Part shown: in pieces, positions 17,439 to 26,180 of the stretch
Layout: each line of letters starts with the position of its first letter
Numbering within the stretch: position 1 is the stretch's first letter
Source: CAXXOZ01 sp963676435
Lineage (GTDB): Bacteria; Bacillota; Clostridia; Lachnospirales; Lachnospiraceae
Reading direction: 5' to 3'
DNA length: 64,000 nucleotides
Assembly (NCBI GenBank): GCA_963676435.2
Contig: CAXXOZ010000006.1
Span: 439,409 to 503,408 of the forward strand
Translations under genes and position numbers: made by a program
The notes under the pieces: generated by a model
The model's database searches: none
The model's input: only the letters and a program-made list of their open reading frames with translations
What the model was told of the DNA's origin: nothing

Positions 17439-19820
17439 TTACTGTTTAAATTCTACTATAGTTACGCCTGCATCACCTTCTCCAAATTCCGCAAGCCTAT
17501 AAGATTTAACATGTGAAGCTTTTTTTAAATAAGCATGAACGGCCTTTCTAAGAGCACCGGTGCCTTTACCATGAACTACTCTTACAAAAGGCATATGTGA
17601 TAAATATGCATCATCCAAATACTTATCAAGTTCTGAAATTCCATCATCTATATTTTTACCGATTATATTTAGTTCTAAAGGTGTAATAGATGATGATTTA
17701 CCTACTTTAACTTTACCTGCACCTGTTCGTTTTAAATTTGGAGCAGTTATAACCTCTTCATCGATGATTATTAAGTCTTTAATATTTAACTGTGATCTTA
17801 ATATTCCCATTTGCACAAAAAGCTCGCCTTTTGCATTAGGTAGTGTGCTTACTGTTCCATTTAATCCTAAAGAAATAACTTTGACACTATCACCAATATG
17901 AAAATCTTCTGGTTTATGATTTCCAACCTTTGTCTGTTCATTTCTTAAAGTTAGTTTTTGGTTGGTTTCTTTTAATTTTTTACCTAATCCCTGTCTTTGT
18001 TTTTCTAAATCTGAAAGATTAGAATTTTTTGACAATTTATTGATATTTTTTATAGTCAGATCAGCGTATTCTTTTGCTTGTTGTAGTATTTCTTTAGCTT
18101 CTTCGTTTGCTTTTTTAATTATCTGTTCTTTTCTATCTTCTATATTTTCTCTTTTTTGTTCAAGTTTACTTTTTAAAGTTTCTACTTCAAGCTTATAATG
18201 CTTTATTTTTTCCTGCTCTTTTTCTATTGTTTTTCTGGAGTGCTCTAAACTGGCTAATAAATCTTCAAAGGATTTTTCGTTAGCATTTAGACTCTCTTTG
18301 GCTTTGATAATTATATAATCAGGTAAACCTAATTTTGATGAGATTTCAAATGCATTACTTTTGCCTGGAATACCTATTTGTAATTTGTATGTTGGTCTTA
18401 AAGTTTCTACATCAAATTCGCAGGATGCATTTTCCACATCATCGGTTTCAAGAGCAAATATTTTAAGCTCACTGTAATGAGTGGTTGCCATTGTTCTAAT
18501 ACTTTGATTGTTAAGGTGTGTTAATATTGAAATTGCTAAAGCGGCACCTTCTGTAGGATCGGTTCCAGCTCCAAGTTCATCAAAAAGTACCAATGACTTT
18601 TGATTTGCATCTTCAACTATATTTACAATATTTTTCATGTGGGAAGAAAAAGTACTTAAACTTTGTTCGATACTTTGTTCGTCACCTATATCTGCATATA
18701 TTTCATCAAAAATGGAAAGTGAAGAACCTTCATCAGCAGGAATATGCATACCTGCAAGTCCCATTAGTGAAAGTAATCCGGTTGTTTTTAAAGAAACAGT
18801 TTTACCTCCAGTATTTGGTCCTGTTACAATAAGCATATTAAAGTCATTTCCAAGCCTAATGTTTGTAGGAACGACTTCTTTTGGATCTAGTAATGGGTGT
18901 CTTCCGCATTTTATATTAATAATCCCGTCTTCATTAAAAACAGGTTCATTGCCTTTATAAGTTTTTGAAAAAGATGCTTTCGCAAAAATAAAATCAAGGT
19001 TAATTAAAACATTTAAGTTTGATTCTAAAATTTCATTATACTCGGCAGTCTGATTGCTTAAATTTGCTAGTATTACATCAATTTCTTCCTGCTCTTTACC
19101 AAAGAGCTCTTTTAAATCGTTGTTAAGTTTTACTATGGACATAGGTTCAATGAATAAGGTTGAACCGCTTGAAGATTGATCATGAATCATACCTGGTACG
19201 TTATTTTTGTACTCCTGTTTTACAGGTACGCAGTAACGTCCATTTCTCATGGTCACAACAAAATCCTGAAGATAAGTTTTCATAGTTGTAGAAGAAATTA
19301 AAGATGTTAGTTGTTTGTGTATCTGGTCATTAGAATTTTTTATCTTTCTTCTTATATTTTTTAGATTGAATGATGCATCATCACTTAGTTCCTCAGGAGA
19401 AATTATACATCTTTTTATTTCGTTATTTAAATTAGACAAAGGTTCCAAAGAAATGAACATATCATCTAAAGAGTCATTTTCTTCTTCATCAGTTTCTTTT
19501 CTAGAAAATGTTTTTACTTTTAAAGCCACATTTAGCAAAGAGCTTATGTCTAGAAGTTCACTAATGCTTAGAGAAGCTCCAACCATTAGTCTTTTTAAAG
19601 ATGGTGTGATATCTCTAAGACCTGAAAAAGAAATCCCACCCTTTTTCCAAATCCTTGATAATGCATCTGTTGTTTGAGTTTGTTCTATTTTTATTGTTTC
19701 GATATCATTTATTGGCAGCAATTCCTGACATAGTTTTTTTCCCATATCAGAAGAAGCATATTCTTTTAATTTTTCAATGATTTTATAATACTCAAGGGTA
19801 TTTAAAGCTTTATTATTCAC
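17439..19820 (-). CDS. mutS2: Endonuclease MutS2 / ribosome-collision factor
   Basis: MutS2 (RqcU) is a MutS-like ATPase with a C-terminal Smr domain, linked to splitting collided ribosomes and to suppression of recombination. The ATPase has Walker A VTGPNTGGKTVSLKT and Walker B LVLFDELGAGTDPTEGAAL. A long coiled coil lies at about residues 510-620. The Smr domain ends the protein (MPFVRVVHGKGTGALRKAV). The full length of 793 matches the family. It is the first gene of a minus-strand run with the two-component pair. Confidence 0.96.
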   Translation of the reverse strand: MNNKALNTLEYYKIIEKLKEYASSDMGKKLCQELLPINDIETIKIEQTQTTDALSRIWKKGGISFSGLRDITPSLKRLMVGASLSISELLDISSLLNVALKVKTFSRKETDEEENDSLDDMFISLEPLSNLNNEIKRCIISPEELSDDASFNLKNIRRKIKNSNDQIHKQLTSLISSTTMKTYLQDFVVTMRNGRYCVPVKQEYKNNVPGMIHDQSSSGSTLFIEPMSIVKLNNDLKELFGKEQEEIDVILANLSNQTAEYNEILESNLNVLINLDFIFAKASFSKTYKGNEPVFNEDGIINIKCGRHPLLDPKEVVPTNIRLGNDFNMLIVTGPNTGGKTVSLKTTGLLSLMGLAGMHIPADEGSSLSIFDEIYADIGDEQSIEQSLSTFSSHMKNIVNIVEDANQKSLVLFDELGAGTDPTEGAALAISILTHLNNQSIRTMATTHYSELKIFALETDDVENASCEFDVETLRPTYKLQIGIPGKSNAFEISSKLGLPDYIIIKAKESLNANEKSFEDLLASLEHSRKTIEKEQEKIKHYKLEVETLKSKLEQKRENIEDRKEQIIKKANEEAKEILQQAKEYADLTIKNINKLSKNSNLSDLEKQRQGLGKKLKETNQKLTLRNEQTKVGNHKPEDFHIGDSVKVISLGLNGTVSTLPNAKGELFVQMGILRSQLNIKDLIIIDEEVITAPNLKRTGAGKVKVGKSSSITPLELNIIGKNIDDGISELDKYLDDAYLSHMPFVRVVHGKGTGALRKAVHAYLKKASHVKSYRLAEFGEGDAGVTIVEFKQ

Positions 19821-19897
19821 GTGCCCTCCTCTACTAATTGACCTACCATATATTTTACATTATAATGATATAAACATCAATATTGAAGGGAAATATT

Positions 19898-20917
19898 ATG
19901 GAAAAGTCTAACGGAAGAAAGATAATTATCAGAAATGCAATTGGGATAATTTTGATATTTCTGGTAGTTTTATTTTTTAGATGGAATTGTCTTTCGGAAG
20001 GTCAAAGTAGATTTGCTAATCAGGAAGAGTCAACTGATAAAAATATTCATGAAACAGTAAGCGAAGTGCCTAAATACGTAGTTAAAATAACAGGTATTGA
20101 AGGTGGAGACTCTGATAATATATACCATTCTTCTGGAATAATACTTGGTTTTGGAGATAAAATATTTATACTAACAGAATATAATTCAATTATGAATGCC
20201 TCTGAGGTACAGGTAGAATTTTTCAATGAAACTATTTTTGGTGCTGCTATTGAAAAAGTGGACATAAACAGTGGTGTAGCAATACTTTCTATAATTCAGT
20301 CTGAAGTTGATTTAGAAACTAGAAAAGCAATTACTAAAGCAGAGTTTGGAAATGCAGATAATGTAACCACAGGACAGGAAATAGCTATGGCCGGCAATCC
20401 TTATGGATCAGGTGATTATCTGGACTATGGAACTATCACTACAGTTTCTGAAAAATATGATGCTATGGACGCTCAATACCGACTATTAGTCACAGATATT
20501 ATACCTTCAGGTTTTCAAAATGGATTTATCATAAATGATGAAGGCAAAGTTGTTTCAATGGTTTCTGAAACAATAAAAAATGAATCAATAAACAATGTTA
20601 TTTGTTCGGTAGGTATAACGGATATAATAGATATTATCAACAGAATATGTAATAATGAGGCAATACCATATCTAGGAATATATGGGGAATCATATTCTCA
20701 AACCGAACAGGGTATAATATTAACTGAGGTTAAAGATGGCTCTCCGGCATGGAACTCTTATTTAAGAGCAGGCGACATAATATTAAGTATAGATGGTATA
20801 AAAGTTGTGGATATGGATGGAGTACAAAATATTTTAGAAAATAAAAATCAAGAAGATGAAGTATTAATACAGGTTTTAAGTAAAGGTGAAGTAAAAGTAG
20901 TACTTGACGGAAGGTAA
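19898..20917 (+). CDS. HtrA/DegP-like protein with PDZ domain, apparently catalytically dead
   Basis: A 339-residue protein with an N-terminal membrane anchor (about residues 11-28), a trypsin-like double barrel and a C-terminal PDZ domain (GIILTEVKDGSPAWNSYLRAGDII). The fold landmarks of HtrA remain (SSGIILGFGDKIFILT, AMAGNPYGSGDYLDYGTI). However, the His position reads ILTEYNSI, the Asp position reads DINSGVAIL instead of D-x-DLA, and the usual GNSGGPL reads GFQNGFI. All three catalytic residues therefore seem lost. Start chosen at 19898, after AAGGG. It may act as a chaperone, scaffold or sensor rather than a protease. Confidence 0.8.
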   Translation: MEKSNGRKIIIRNAIGIILIFLVVLFFRWNCLSEGQSRFANQEESTDKNIHETVSEVPKYVVKITGIEGGDSDNIYHSSGIILGFGDKIFILTEYNSIMNASEVQVEFFNETIFGAAIEKVDINSGVAILSIIQSEVDLETRKAITKAEFGNADNVTTGQEIAMAGNPYGSGDYLDYGTITTVSEKYDAMDAQYRLLVTDIIPSGFQNGFIINDEGKVVSMVSETIKNESINNVICSVGITDIIDIINRICNNEAIPYLGIYGESYSQTEQGIILTEVKDGSPAWNSYLRAGDIILSIDGIKVVDMDGVQNILENKNQEDEVLIQVLSKGEVKVVLDGR

Positions 20918-20942
20918 ACATTTAACGAGAAAGGATTAAACA

Positions 20943-21890
20943 ATGAAGTATATTGAAGAATTTAGAGATGGAGACAGATTGCAGGGGATATACTTATGCA
21001 AGTCAAAGATTAGAGCCACTAAAAAAAATGGAGATCCATATGAGTCAGTGACTCTTCAAGATAAGACAGGAACTATAGATGCAAAAATCTGGAGCCCAGA
21101 TTCACCAGGAATAAAGACATATGATATAATGGATTATATACATATCACAGGAGAGGTTAAGAACTTTCAGGGAACTCTTCAAATGAGTTTATCTTATGTG
21201 GAAAAAGCAACAGAAGATGAATATATACCTGGGGACTATATCCCAGTAAGTGATAGAGACTCAGGTGATATGTATCAGGAATTACAAAGCTTTATTGCAA
21301 GTGTAAAAAATACGTATTTAAATAAATTATTAAATGAACTTTTTTCAATAGATGAAAGTTTTGCTAAAAATTTTAAATCTCATTCTGCAGCAAAAACAGT
21401 TCATCATAGTTTTGTAGGTGGTCTGATACAACATACTCTGGCAGTAGCAAGATTATGTGATTTTTATTGTAAAGAATATGAAATTTTAAATAGAGATCTT
21501 TTGATAACAGTTGCACTTTGTCATGACATAGGAAAAACGAAAGAGCTTTCATCATTTCCGCTAAATGATTATACTGACCAAGGGCAGCTGATAGGACATA
21601 TTGTTATGGGGGTTGAAATGGTTGGAGAAAAAATTAGAAACATAGAAGGTTTCCCTGATAAACTTGCCAGCGAAGTTAAGCATTGTATTTTGTCACATCA
21701 TGGAGAATACGAATATGGTTCGCCTAAAAAACCAGCACTTGTAGAAGCGATAGCACTTAATTTTGCTGATAATACTGATGCGAAAATTCAGACTATGACA
21801 GAAATCATGGGAGCAAATACAGCTAAAAGTGATGAATGGTTGGGCTATAACAGATTGTTTGAATCTAATATAAGAAAGACAGGAAAATAG
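20943..21890 (+). CDS. yhaM: 3'-5' exoribonuclease YhaM family
   Basis: The N-terminal OB-fold nucleic-acid-binding domain covers about residues 1-95 (YESVTLQDKTGTIDAKIWS). The C-terminal HD phosphohydrolase domain has HHSFVGGLIQHTLAVARL, CHDIGKTKEL and the later HHGEYEYGSPKKPALVEA metal site. In Bacillus YhaM trims RNA and single-stranded DNA from the 3' end. Length 315 is normal. It lies 25 bases after the HtrA-like gene and two bases before rlmD, suggesting one operon. Confidence 0.93.
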   Translation: MKYIEEFRDGDRLQGIYLCKSKIRATKKNGDPYESVTLQDKTGTIDAKIWSPDSPGIKTYDIMDYIHITGEVKNFQGTLQMSLSYVEKATEDEYIPGDYIPVSDRDSGDMYQELQSFIASVKNTYLNKLLNELFSIDESFAKNFKSHSAAKTVHHSFVGGLIQHTLAVARLCDFYCKEYEILNRDLLITVALCHDIGKTKELSSFPLNDYTDQGQLIGHIVMGVEMVGEKIRNIEGFPDKLASEVKHCILSHHGEYEYGSPKKPALVEAIALNFADNTDAKIQTMTEIMGANTAKSDEWLGYNRLFESNIRKTGK

Positions 21891-21892
21891 AT

Positions 21893-23263
21893 TTGAAAAA
21901 TGATTTAATAAATTTAGAAATAAATGACATAGGAACAAATGGAGAAGGTATAGGTAAGCTTGATGGCTATACCTTTTTTGTTAAGGATGCACTTCCAGGA
22001 GATAAGATAGAGGCAAGAATTGTCAAAGAAAATAAAAACTTTGGATTTGCCAGGCTTGAAAAAATCATAACAAGGTCTCCTTATAGAATTGAACCACCAT
22101 GTGAAATAGCAAATAGATGTGGTGGTTGCCAGATTCAATCACTTGATTATGAAAAACAGTTAAAATTTAAAGAAGATAAAGTTAAAAACAACCTAGAGAG
22201 AATTGGTGGCCTAAAAGACTTTGAAATGAAACCTATAATAGGAATGGAAAGTCCTTATTATTATAGAAACAAATCTCAGTTTCCAGTAGGAAAAAACAAA
22301 GAAGGAAAAATAATAACTGGGTTTTATGCTGGAAGGACACATTATATAATCGATACTACTAATTGTCATATAAGTCCTAAGATAAATGAAGAAATATTAA
22401 AAACTATAATTGATTTTATGACTAAAAATGGGATAGAAGCTTACGATGAAAAAAGTTGTAAAGGTATAGTAAGGCATATTATTATTAGGAATTCTTTTAA
22501 GTTAGATGAAATCATGGTTATAATAGTTGTTAATGATAATAAGCTTAAAAAATCTGAAGAACTGGTAAACTCATTGAAAACAATAAATGGAGTTTCTTCA
22601 ATATGTTTGAACATAAATAAAGATAATACAAATGTGATAATGGGTAAAAAAATCATTAATCTTTTTGGTGAAGGCTATATTACAGACTATATAGAAGATT
22701 TGAAATTTAGAATTTCTCCCTTGTCATTTTTTCAAATTAATCCTATTCAAACAGAAAAGTTGTATAGGGTAGCATTAGATTATGCTATGCTTACTGGTAA
22801 GGAAACGGTTTGGGACCTTTATTGCGGTATAGGATCTATTTCTCTTTTTCTAGCGAAAAAGGCAAAAAAAGTCTTTGGGGTAGAAGTGGTTAAAGAAGCC
22901 ATAGAGGATGCTAAATTAAATGCCAAGATTAATGGTATTAAAAATACTGAATTTCTTGTAGGTGAATCTGAAAAAGTATTTGTAGATTATTATAAAGATA
23001 AAATTAATCACGAGGATAGGCCGGATGTGGTAGTGGTTGATCCGCCACGAAAGGGTTGTGACGAGAAACTGCTGGATAGCATTATAAAAGTAAGTCCTGA
23101 AAGAATAGTATATGTAAGCTGTGATAGTGCAACTCTTGCAAGGGATTTAAAGATATTATGTGAAAATGGCTATAAGGCCACCCAAGTTCAGCCAGTGGAT
23201 ATGTTTCCTCATAGTGTGCATGTGGAGTGTGTGGTAAAACTTTCTAGTAAAATCAAGGGTTAG
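21893..23263 (+). CDS. rlmD: 23S rRNA (uracil-C5)-methyltransferase, RlmD/RumA family
   Basis: SAM-dependent enzyme that makes 5-methyluridine in RNA. The order is an N-terminal TRAM domain (about residues 1-58), a 4Fe-4S cysteine cluster PPCEIANRCGGCQIQ, and a methyltransferase domain with DLYCGIGSISLFLA, DVVVVDPPRKGCD and the catalytic Cys in RIVYVSCDSATLARDL. It starts at TTG (21893), three bases after the yhaM stop. Firmicutes often carry several paralogues with different rRNA or tRNA targets, so the exact site is uncertain. Confidence 0.92.
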   Translation: MKNDLINLEINDIGTNGEGIGKLDGYTFFVKDALPGDKIEARIVKENKNFGFARLEKIITRSPYRIEPPCEIANRCGGCQIQSLDYEKQLKFKEDKVKNNLERIGGLKDFEMKPIIGMESPYYYRNKSQFPVGKNKEGKIITGFYAGRTHYIIDTTNCHISPKINEEILKTIIDFMTKNGIEAYDEKSCKGIVRHIIIRNSFKLDEIMVIIVVNDNKLKKSEELVNSLKTINGVSSICLNINKDNTNVIMGKKIINLFGEGYITDYIEDLKFRISPLSFFQINPIQTEKLYRVALDYAMLTGKETVWDLYCGIGSISLFLAKKAKKVFGVEVVKEAIEDAKLNAKINGIKNTEFLVGESEKVFVDYYKDKINHEDRPDVVVVDPPRKGCDEKLLDSIIKVSPERIVYVSCDSATLARDLKILCENGYKATQVQPVDMFPHSVHVECVVKLSSKIKG

Positions 23264-23268
23264 AGCGA

Positions 23269-23421
23269 TTGCAAAACTTTAAAATAGGCGTTTTGTCCAC
23301 TGTCAATGAGGAATATTTAAAGAAAAATGGATTAACAATTAATGAAGTTGAAAAAAGAATATCAAATTTTTTAGACATTACCTTTAATAAGGTTTTAAAA
23401 AAAGTGATGAAAGCGAACTGA
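23269..23421 (+). CDS. Short open frame, about 50 aa, possible gene fragment
   Basis: Just after rlmD a TTG opens a 50-codon frame with good codon texture (KIGVLSTVNEEYLKKNGLTI, then EKRISNFLDITFNKVLKKVM). I do not recognise it and see no clear ribosome site. It begins the decayed stretch up to 27.1 kb, so it may be the remnant of a longer gene rather than a functional one. A second short frame follows at about 23476-23638 and ends in the middle of good-looking coding sequence. Confidence 0.3.
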   Translation: MQNFKIGVLSTVNEEYLKKNGLTINEVEKRISNFLDITFNKVLKKVMKAN

Positions 23422-23475
23422 AATAATATTTTTTTAAGATTGATTAAAAAGGACATTCACGAGTGATTATATATT

Positions 23476-23638
23476 TATGTTTGTTGAAAAAATCTGCCTG
23501 TTAGAATTCAATAAGCTTTGGGTGCTATTTGGGCTGATTGACAACGAAGTGATTCATTCAGGCACAATTAATTTTGAGGATGATTATAATATCATGGCTA
23601 TTCCATTTGGATTAATGAATATTATTGTATATGATTGA
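23476..23638 (+). pseudogene. Unidentified gene remnant
   Basis: From ATG at 23476 a frame of about 53 codons reads MFVEKICLLEFNKLWVLFGL, then a segment with GTINFEDDYNIMAIPFGLMN, and stops at TGA. The text looks like genuine protein but is too short for a domain I can name. With the preceding fragment it accounts for most of the 23264-23832 gap. Treat as a relic of unknown identity. Confidence 0.3.
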
Positions 23639-23707
23639 ACTATACAATCAAATAAAATAAATGAAGTATATAAAAGTCTTTTGGAAAGAAAAAAATAGAT
23701 ATTAGAG

Positions 23708-23766
23708 ACAGCAAAAAAGCAATGCCTTAACCGATACCAAAATCGCACATTGCTTTGCTTTCATTT
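23708..23766 (+). terminator. Terminator-like hairpin
   Basis: AAAAAGCAATG and CATTGCTTTGCTTT pair around a ~22-base loop, followed by a T-rich tract. It lies between the relics and the pyridoxamine-oxidase-like gene. Confidence 0.45.
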
Positions 23767-23832
23767 ATATTATAATTAGATTATATGCAATTCTATCTGA
23801 AAAGGCAATAACTTCATAACAGGAGAATACTT

Positions 23833-24228
23833 ATGGATAATGTAAATGTAATAACTAAGTTTATTGAAGATAGCAAAATATTCTATCTAGCAACTAATGG
23901 CGAAGCAGGTCCTGATGTAAGACCAATGGGTATAGCAATTCCTTATAATTCAAAGTTTTATTTTATTCTTGCAAAGCCTATGCGTCTTCATAATCAACTT
24001 CAGGCTAATGGAAAAGTATCTATTTGTGCATATGACGGTGAAAAAATATTAAGATTATATGGAACTGCAGTCATGGATGATTCTAATGAGACAAAAGAAG
24101 CATTCATTAGTATGAATGATCAGATTGCTCAAATGTTCCCCAAAGAAGTTATTGCGCCATACTATCTAAAAGAAACTAAAGCAAGTATAGGTGCTATGGG
24201 TGGTGAAGTAGAAAAATATGAATTTTAA
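23833..24228 (+). CDS. Pyridoxamine 5'-phosphate oxidase-family flavin-binding protein
   Basis: A 131-residue FMN-binding split-barrel protein. The N terminus KIFYLATNGEAGPDVRPMG and the strand KPMRLHNQLQANGKVSICAY are typical of small PPOX-like proteins found beside flavodoxins in anaerobes. It has its own CAGGAG site. The flavodoxin gene directly downstream is frameshifted, so the pair may no longer work together. The reaction is unknown; these proteins usually bind FMN or F420-like flavins. Confidence 0.82.
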   Translation: MDNVNVITKFIEDSKIFYLATNGEAGPDVRPMGIAIPYNSKFYFILAKPMRLHNQLQANGKVSICAYDGEKILRLYGTAVMDDSNETKEAFISMNDQIAQMFPKEVIAPYYLKETKASIGAMGGEVEKYEF

Positions 24229-24270
24229 GTAATTAATATCATTTTAACAAATCGTTTATGGAGGAATTCG

Positions 24271-24683
24271 ATGAAAACAGCAGTCAGATATTTCAGCCGT
24301 ACAGGTAACACTAAAAAGCTTGCAGAAGCAGTAGCTAAGGAAGTTGGAGTCAAAGCTTTACAGGTTAGTGAACCACTCACAGAAGACATTGATACTTTAT
24401 TTTTGGCAAGTTCAGTTTATGCTGGTGGTGTGGCAAGTGATGTTAAAAATTTATAGCAAGCATAGATGTGAAGATAGGAGAGATTGTCAACATAAGCTAT
24501 GCTGCAATTATTGAATCAACATATGCTCAAGTTAAAAATCTTGTGGAAAGAAAAAAATTAAAGATGTCTAAATATGAATATCATTGTCGAGGACAATTTA
24601 CTTTAATGCATAGAGGAAAACCCGATGATAAAGATATAAGTGATGTTTCTGAGTTTATTAAAGAATGTTTAAATAAACAATAA
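24271..24683 (+). pseudogene. Flavodoxin, frameshifted
   Basis: The first frame (24271-24456) has the FMN-phosphate loop RYFSRTGNTKKLAEAVAKEV and SSVYAGGVASDVKNL, then stops. The +1 frame continues as FIASIDVKIGEIVNISYAAI and ends at 24683. The break lies in the A5/T3 stretch at about 24446-24453, where adding one base would rejoin the frames into a ~137-residue flavodoxin. AGGAGG-like GGAGGAA precedes the ATG. It could be a real inactivation or a single sequence error. Confidence 0.8.
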
Positions 24684-24714
24684 ACTTATCTTATAATATG
24701 CTGATTTAAATATC

Positions 24715-24846
24715 ATGGATGTCGTGTTGGGAAGAATGACCAAGAATCAAGAGTTCTGCGAGAAATATTTGGAGGATGAGGAATTCCGTAAGGAAGTGGA
24801 TAAAATACTACTTCCTCTTGTGCATGAAAGACTTTCAAAAATTTAG
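24715..24846 (+). pseudogene. Short C-terminal gene remnant (possibly HsdR-like)
   Basis: A 43-codon frame reads MDVVLGRMTKNQEFCEKYLE and then DEEFRKEVDKILLPLVHERL before the stop. This resembles the extreme C terminus of type I restriction HsdR subunits or similar large proteins, but it is too short to be sure. Its stop is directly followed by a good terminator, which fits the tail end of a once longer gene. Confidence 0.3.
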
Positions 24847-24858
24847 TGTTATCCTATT

Positions 24859-24894
24859 GAAGCAGTGGTTTTATATAATCGCTGCTTCTTTTTA
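24859..24894 (+). terminator. Rho-independent terminator used as group II intron target
   Basis: GAAGCAG and CTGCTTC close a stem around an AT-rich loop, followed by TTTTTA. The group II intron relic begins immediately after it at 24895, which is the typical insertion position of class C group II introns. Confidence 0.75.
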
Positions 24895-25115
24895 GTGTGC
24901 CCAGCGTGGGGGCGATCTTATAGGTTAAAGCTCTTAACGCGTCCTAGCAGTGGAAAGCGTATAGCCAATGGCAAGTGTGTCCTCGGTGATGAGGAATCTG
25001 AAGGAAGCGAGAAGGCAAATCTCTGGTCTGACGAACAGAAATCACACATAAGGCGTACCTTTGTGGGTAAGGTTGCTAATAATATAATAGAAGCAATACG
25101 AAAGTAGATGTGTTA
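24895..25115 (+). mobile_element. Group II intron (class C) 5' fragment
   Basis: Sequence starts with the group II 5' consensus GTGTGCCCAGCGTGGG. It continues with domain I landmarks typical of bacterial class C introns: ACGCGTCCTAGCAGTGGAAA, GCGTATAGCCAATGGCAAG, GGAATCTGAAGGAAGCGAG, GGTCTGACGAACAGAAATC and ACATAAGGC. It is clearly more GC-rich than its surroundings. No reverse transcriptase gene and no domain V/VI follow, so it is a truncated, immobile relic. The 3' limit is uncertain; AAAGTAGATGTG near 25100 still resembles intron sequence. An open frame across it (24865-25107) is not a protein gene. Confidence 0.82.
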
Positions 25116-25116
25116 A

Positions 25117-25266
25117 ATGAAAACTGCGATAAAAAGTAAATTTGAACAATTTGATGAAAAAACAGCAATAGAAACACTATTCTCTTATATTGATAAAGGA
25201 ATTGATGATATGGAAGCAGGAAGACTGCATACTATAGATGAAGCATTTCAAATTGTCAAAGATTAA
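25117..25266 (+). CDS. Antitoxin-like protein of a ParD/RelB-type module
   Basis: A 49-residue frame reads MKTAIKSKFEQFDEKTAIET then IDDMEAGRLHTIDEAFQIVK. The C-terminal E-A-G-R-x-x-T-x-x-E-A pattern is typical of small antitoxins that pair with ParE/RelE toxins. A degraded ParE-like frame begins eight bases after its stop. The gene may be the surviving half of a dead module. Confidence 0.5.
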   Translation: MKTAIKSKFEQFDEKTAIETLFSYIDKGIDDMEAGRLHTIDEAFQIVKD

Positions 25267-25273
25267 ATGAATA

Positions 25274-25390
25274 ATGAACTATAAGGCTCTTGTAATTGAT
25301 GAACCTAAAGATGAAATGTTTAATTTATTTAAGTATGTCCACATAGATTTATAAAATCCAGATGCAGCTGAAAAGTTTTTATTTGCATAA
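25274..25390 (+). pseudogene. ParE/RelE-type toxin, broken
   Basis: MNYKALVIDEPKDEMFNLFK runs into YVHIDL, a stop codon, then NPDAAEKFLFA and a second stop. The layout matches the N-terminal third of ParE toxins (beta strand, two helices, N-P-x-A-A-E-x-F). The internal TAA and the loss of the remaining ~60 residues, including the catalytic region, show that it is inactive. Confidence 0.55.
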
Positions 25391-25470
25391 TTAGTTTTAA
25401 GCATTTTTTAAAGTTAAAATTCAGACATAAAATCAAACAGTGAATATTTTAAACTAGCATTTAGGATATT

Positions 25471-25992
25471 TTAAATCTCTGAATTTTCTAAAGACTGGTT
25501 TTCAAAAATAAAATATTTACATAAACCTATAATTGTAGAAGAAAAAATCATACAAGCAAATTCTACACTTTTTGAGTTGTTTTTTTCATTCTGAAATATT
25601 GGTGTGAAATTTTTTTCGATTATATTTTTAAAATTTATTTCAAATTTTTGGTCGCATAGTGGACCAAGTAGAGCTTTTAGCACATCATGATTTATGCGAA
25701 TATATTCTATAAACGCATAAGAACTCTCATTTGAGATACCAAATTCTATAAATTTTTTATCAATTAACTTATTAATCAAGTCGTCCATATTATCCAATAG
25801 TTCATTTTCAATGCTATTTAAAATAGAATTCTTATTTTCAAAATAAGTATAAAATGTCGATTTCGCAATACCACTTTCCTTACATAAATCATTTATTGAA
25901 AAACCTTTTAATCCATTTTTTTCATACAGATTTATGAATATGCTTTCAATTTTTTTAATTATCTTTAAATTATTGTTTTCACGTTTATTCAT
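25471..25992 (-). CDS. TetR/AcrR-family transcriptional regulator
   Basis: A 173-residue repressor-type protein. The N-terminal helix-turn-helix reads GFSINDLCKESGIAKSTFYT followed by YFENKNSILNSI, typical of TetR proteins. The C-terminal domain is helical and ligand-specific. Start chosen at 25992 (MNKREN), nine bases after GGAG; two upstream in-frame ATGs are too close to that site. It is divergent from the broken UroD-like gene at 26181 and may have controlled it. Confidence 0.87.
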   Translation of the reverse strand: MNKRENNNLKIIKKIESIFINLYEKNGLKGFSINDLCKESGIAKSTFYTYFENKNSILNSIENELLDNMDDLINKLIDKKFIEFGISNESSYAFIEYIRINHDVLKALLGPLCDQKFEINFKNIIEKNFTPIFQNEKNNSKSVEFACMIFSSTIIGLCKYFIFENQSLENSEI

Positions 25993-26180
25993 GATTTTCA
26001 TCTCCAATTTAAACTTGAGAATGATTCTAGCATAGCCTTTAACTAAAAGTCAAATTCCGAATCATTGATAGAAATATAACAAAAACGTAATGGTAAATAT
26101 TATATAATCATAATTATACAGTTTCCTTTCGATAAGATATAATGTTTATGTAGTTTCAATCTATAGAAGGAGAAGAAAAT

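Noticed and set aside
20047..20265. Minus-strand frames inside the HtrA-like, mutS2 and other genes
   Set aside because: They are shadows of well-supported genes with unnatural composition and no ribosome sites.
24865..25107. 80-codon open frame MVLYNRCFF...
   Set aside because: It spans a terminator and the group II intron domain I; the sequence is RNA-like, not protein-like.
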